Source: Pseudomonadota bacterium
GTDB lineage: Bacteria; Pseudomonadota; Alphaproteobacteria; Rhizobiales; Tepidamorphaceae
Length of the DNA stretch: 7,067 nt
Assembly: GCA_023435545.1 (NCBI GenBank)
Contig: JAEYRQ010000149.1
Location: 1 to 7,067 of the forward strand
Direction of reading: 5' to 3'
Position numbers and translations under genes: made by a program. The notes under the pieces were generated by a model. The model ran no database searches and had not been told where the DNA came from. It was given only the letters and a program-made list of their open reading frames with translations. How positions within the stretch are numbered: position 1 is the first letter of the stretch; each line of letters begins with the position of its first letter. Below are positions 6,786-7,067 of the stretch, in pieces.

Positions 6786-6869
6786 GTCAGCAACCCACCC
6801 CCACAGCCGAAGCTCAAACTGACCCACGACCTGCCGCGGCCGGGCGCGACAGAGCCTCGGCGCTCACCG

Positions 6870-7067
6870 TCAGGCCGGGGTCAGGCCCAGCCGGTGCGCG
6901 GCGATCGGGTAGAGCGCGTCGTAGCCTGAGATGATGTGGTCGGGTCCCAGATCGGCCACCGGCACCGGCGTGTAGCCGAAATCGACCGCGATCACCGGCA
7001 CGTTGGCCGCCTTCGCCGCGTCGATGTCGGCGCGGCTGTCGCCGACCATGATCGCCCGGCCCGGCTC
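6870..7067 (-). CDS. gph: Phosphoglycolate phosphatase, C-terminal fragment (HAD family)
   Basis: The last 65 codons of a gene that continues past the right edge are present; the stop TGA is at 6870-6872. The fragment contains HAD motif IV as MVGDSRADIDAAKAANVP, with the metal-binding Asp residues of the GDSxxD signature. It goes on with IAVDFGYTPVPVADLGPDHI and a short C-terminal tail, typical of Gph, which hydrolyses 2-phosphoglycolate from DNA repair or oxygenase side reactions to glycolate. The N-terminal nucleophile motif (DxDxT) and cap domain are outside the window, so a related HAD phosphatase is possible. Base composition is high-GC like glpK, marking the return of core chromosome after the islet. 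Its transcription runs toward the DUF262 gene on the same strand. Confidence 0.85.
   Translation of the reverse strand, partial: EPGRAIMVGDSRADIDAAKAANVPVIAVDFGYTPVPVADLGPDHIISGYDALYPIAAHRLGLTPA

Larger units (their letters stand above)
4590..6830. other. Low-GC genomic islet, probably horizontally acquired
   Basis: Composition changes sharply relative to the neighbours. Bases 5581-5640 are 29/60 G+C and many codons end in A or T, whereas core genes (for example 961-1020, 44/60) are GC-rich. The right edge is abrupt near 6830, just before gph; the left edge is gradual, from about 4590. The only gene inside is the DUF262-AlbA_2 gene. No integrase, transposase or clear target-site duplication is visible. 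The islet lies on the 5' side of the tRNA rather than its 3' end, so classical tRNA 3'-end integration is not supported. Edges are approximate. Confidence 0.6.

Noticed and set aside
6621..6827. 69-codon in-frame N-terminal extension of the DUF262 protein
   Set aside because: It has no comparable ribosome site, spans a strong inverted repeat and the composition boundary, and shows no family-like sequence. The ATG at 6620 with GGAGGG is far better.
6734..6934. Small plus-strand open frame at the right edge
   Set aside because: It runs antisense into the end of gph, is Arg/Ala/Pro-rich, and crosses the inverted repeat.

Overview
The window looks like a chromosomal segment of a high-GC alphaproteobacterium, most likely a Hyphomicrobiales (rhizobial-type) genome. 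The reasons are strongly GC-rich codons in the core genes, a paired intergenic palindromic repeat of the kind common in this group, TTAACC (CtrA-like) motifs upstream of a chemotaxis gene, and familiar rhizobial versions of GlpK, a soluble globin-coupled chemoreceptor and phosphoglycolate phosphatase. The exact genus cannot be read from the sequence.

Layout from left to right. Bases 1-83 hold two inverted copies of a short palindromic repeat. A complete glycerol kinase (glpK, +) follows at 180-1670. After a 190-base, locally AT-rich spacer with TTAACC motifs comes a soluble protoglobin/methyl-accepting chemotaxis protein (+, 1861-3232) that is broken by one extra G in a G5 run at 2157-2161. 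Convergent with it lies a complete MesD-type, MetE-C-terminal-like methionine synthase (-, 3255-4295). Upstream of that, on the same strand, is tRNA-Val(CAC) with an encoded CCA and a good sigma70-type promoter (4445-4520, promoter 4531-4559).

Between the tRNA promoter and the right edge composition drops. Bases 5581-5640, for example, are 29/60 G+C, against 44/60 at 961-1020. This islet of about 2.2 kb carries one gene, a 590-residue protein (-, 4848-6620) that joins an N-terminal DUF262 (GmrSD/ParB-like) domain to a C-terminal Schlafen AlbA_2 domain. High-GC core sequence resumes at about 6830 with the 3' end of a HAD phosphatase, probably gph (-, 6870 to beyond 7067).

The core genes do not form one pathway: glycerol phosphorylation, oxygen or gas sensing, methionine synthesis, a tRNA and phosphoglycolate salvage sit side by side as separate units. 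The most interesting item is the DUF262-AlbA_2 gene. Its composition, single-gene cargo layout and domains suggest a horizontally acquired stand-alone defence or nuclease gene placed between a tRNA gene and gph. That role is an inference. The second point of interest is the frameshifted globin chemoreceptor, and the third is a MesD-type synthase with no mesX partner beside it.
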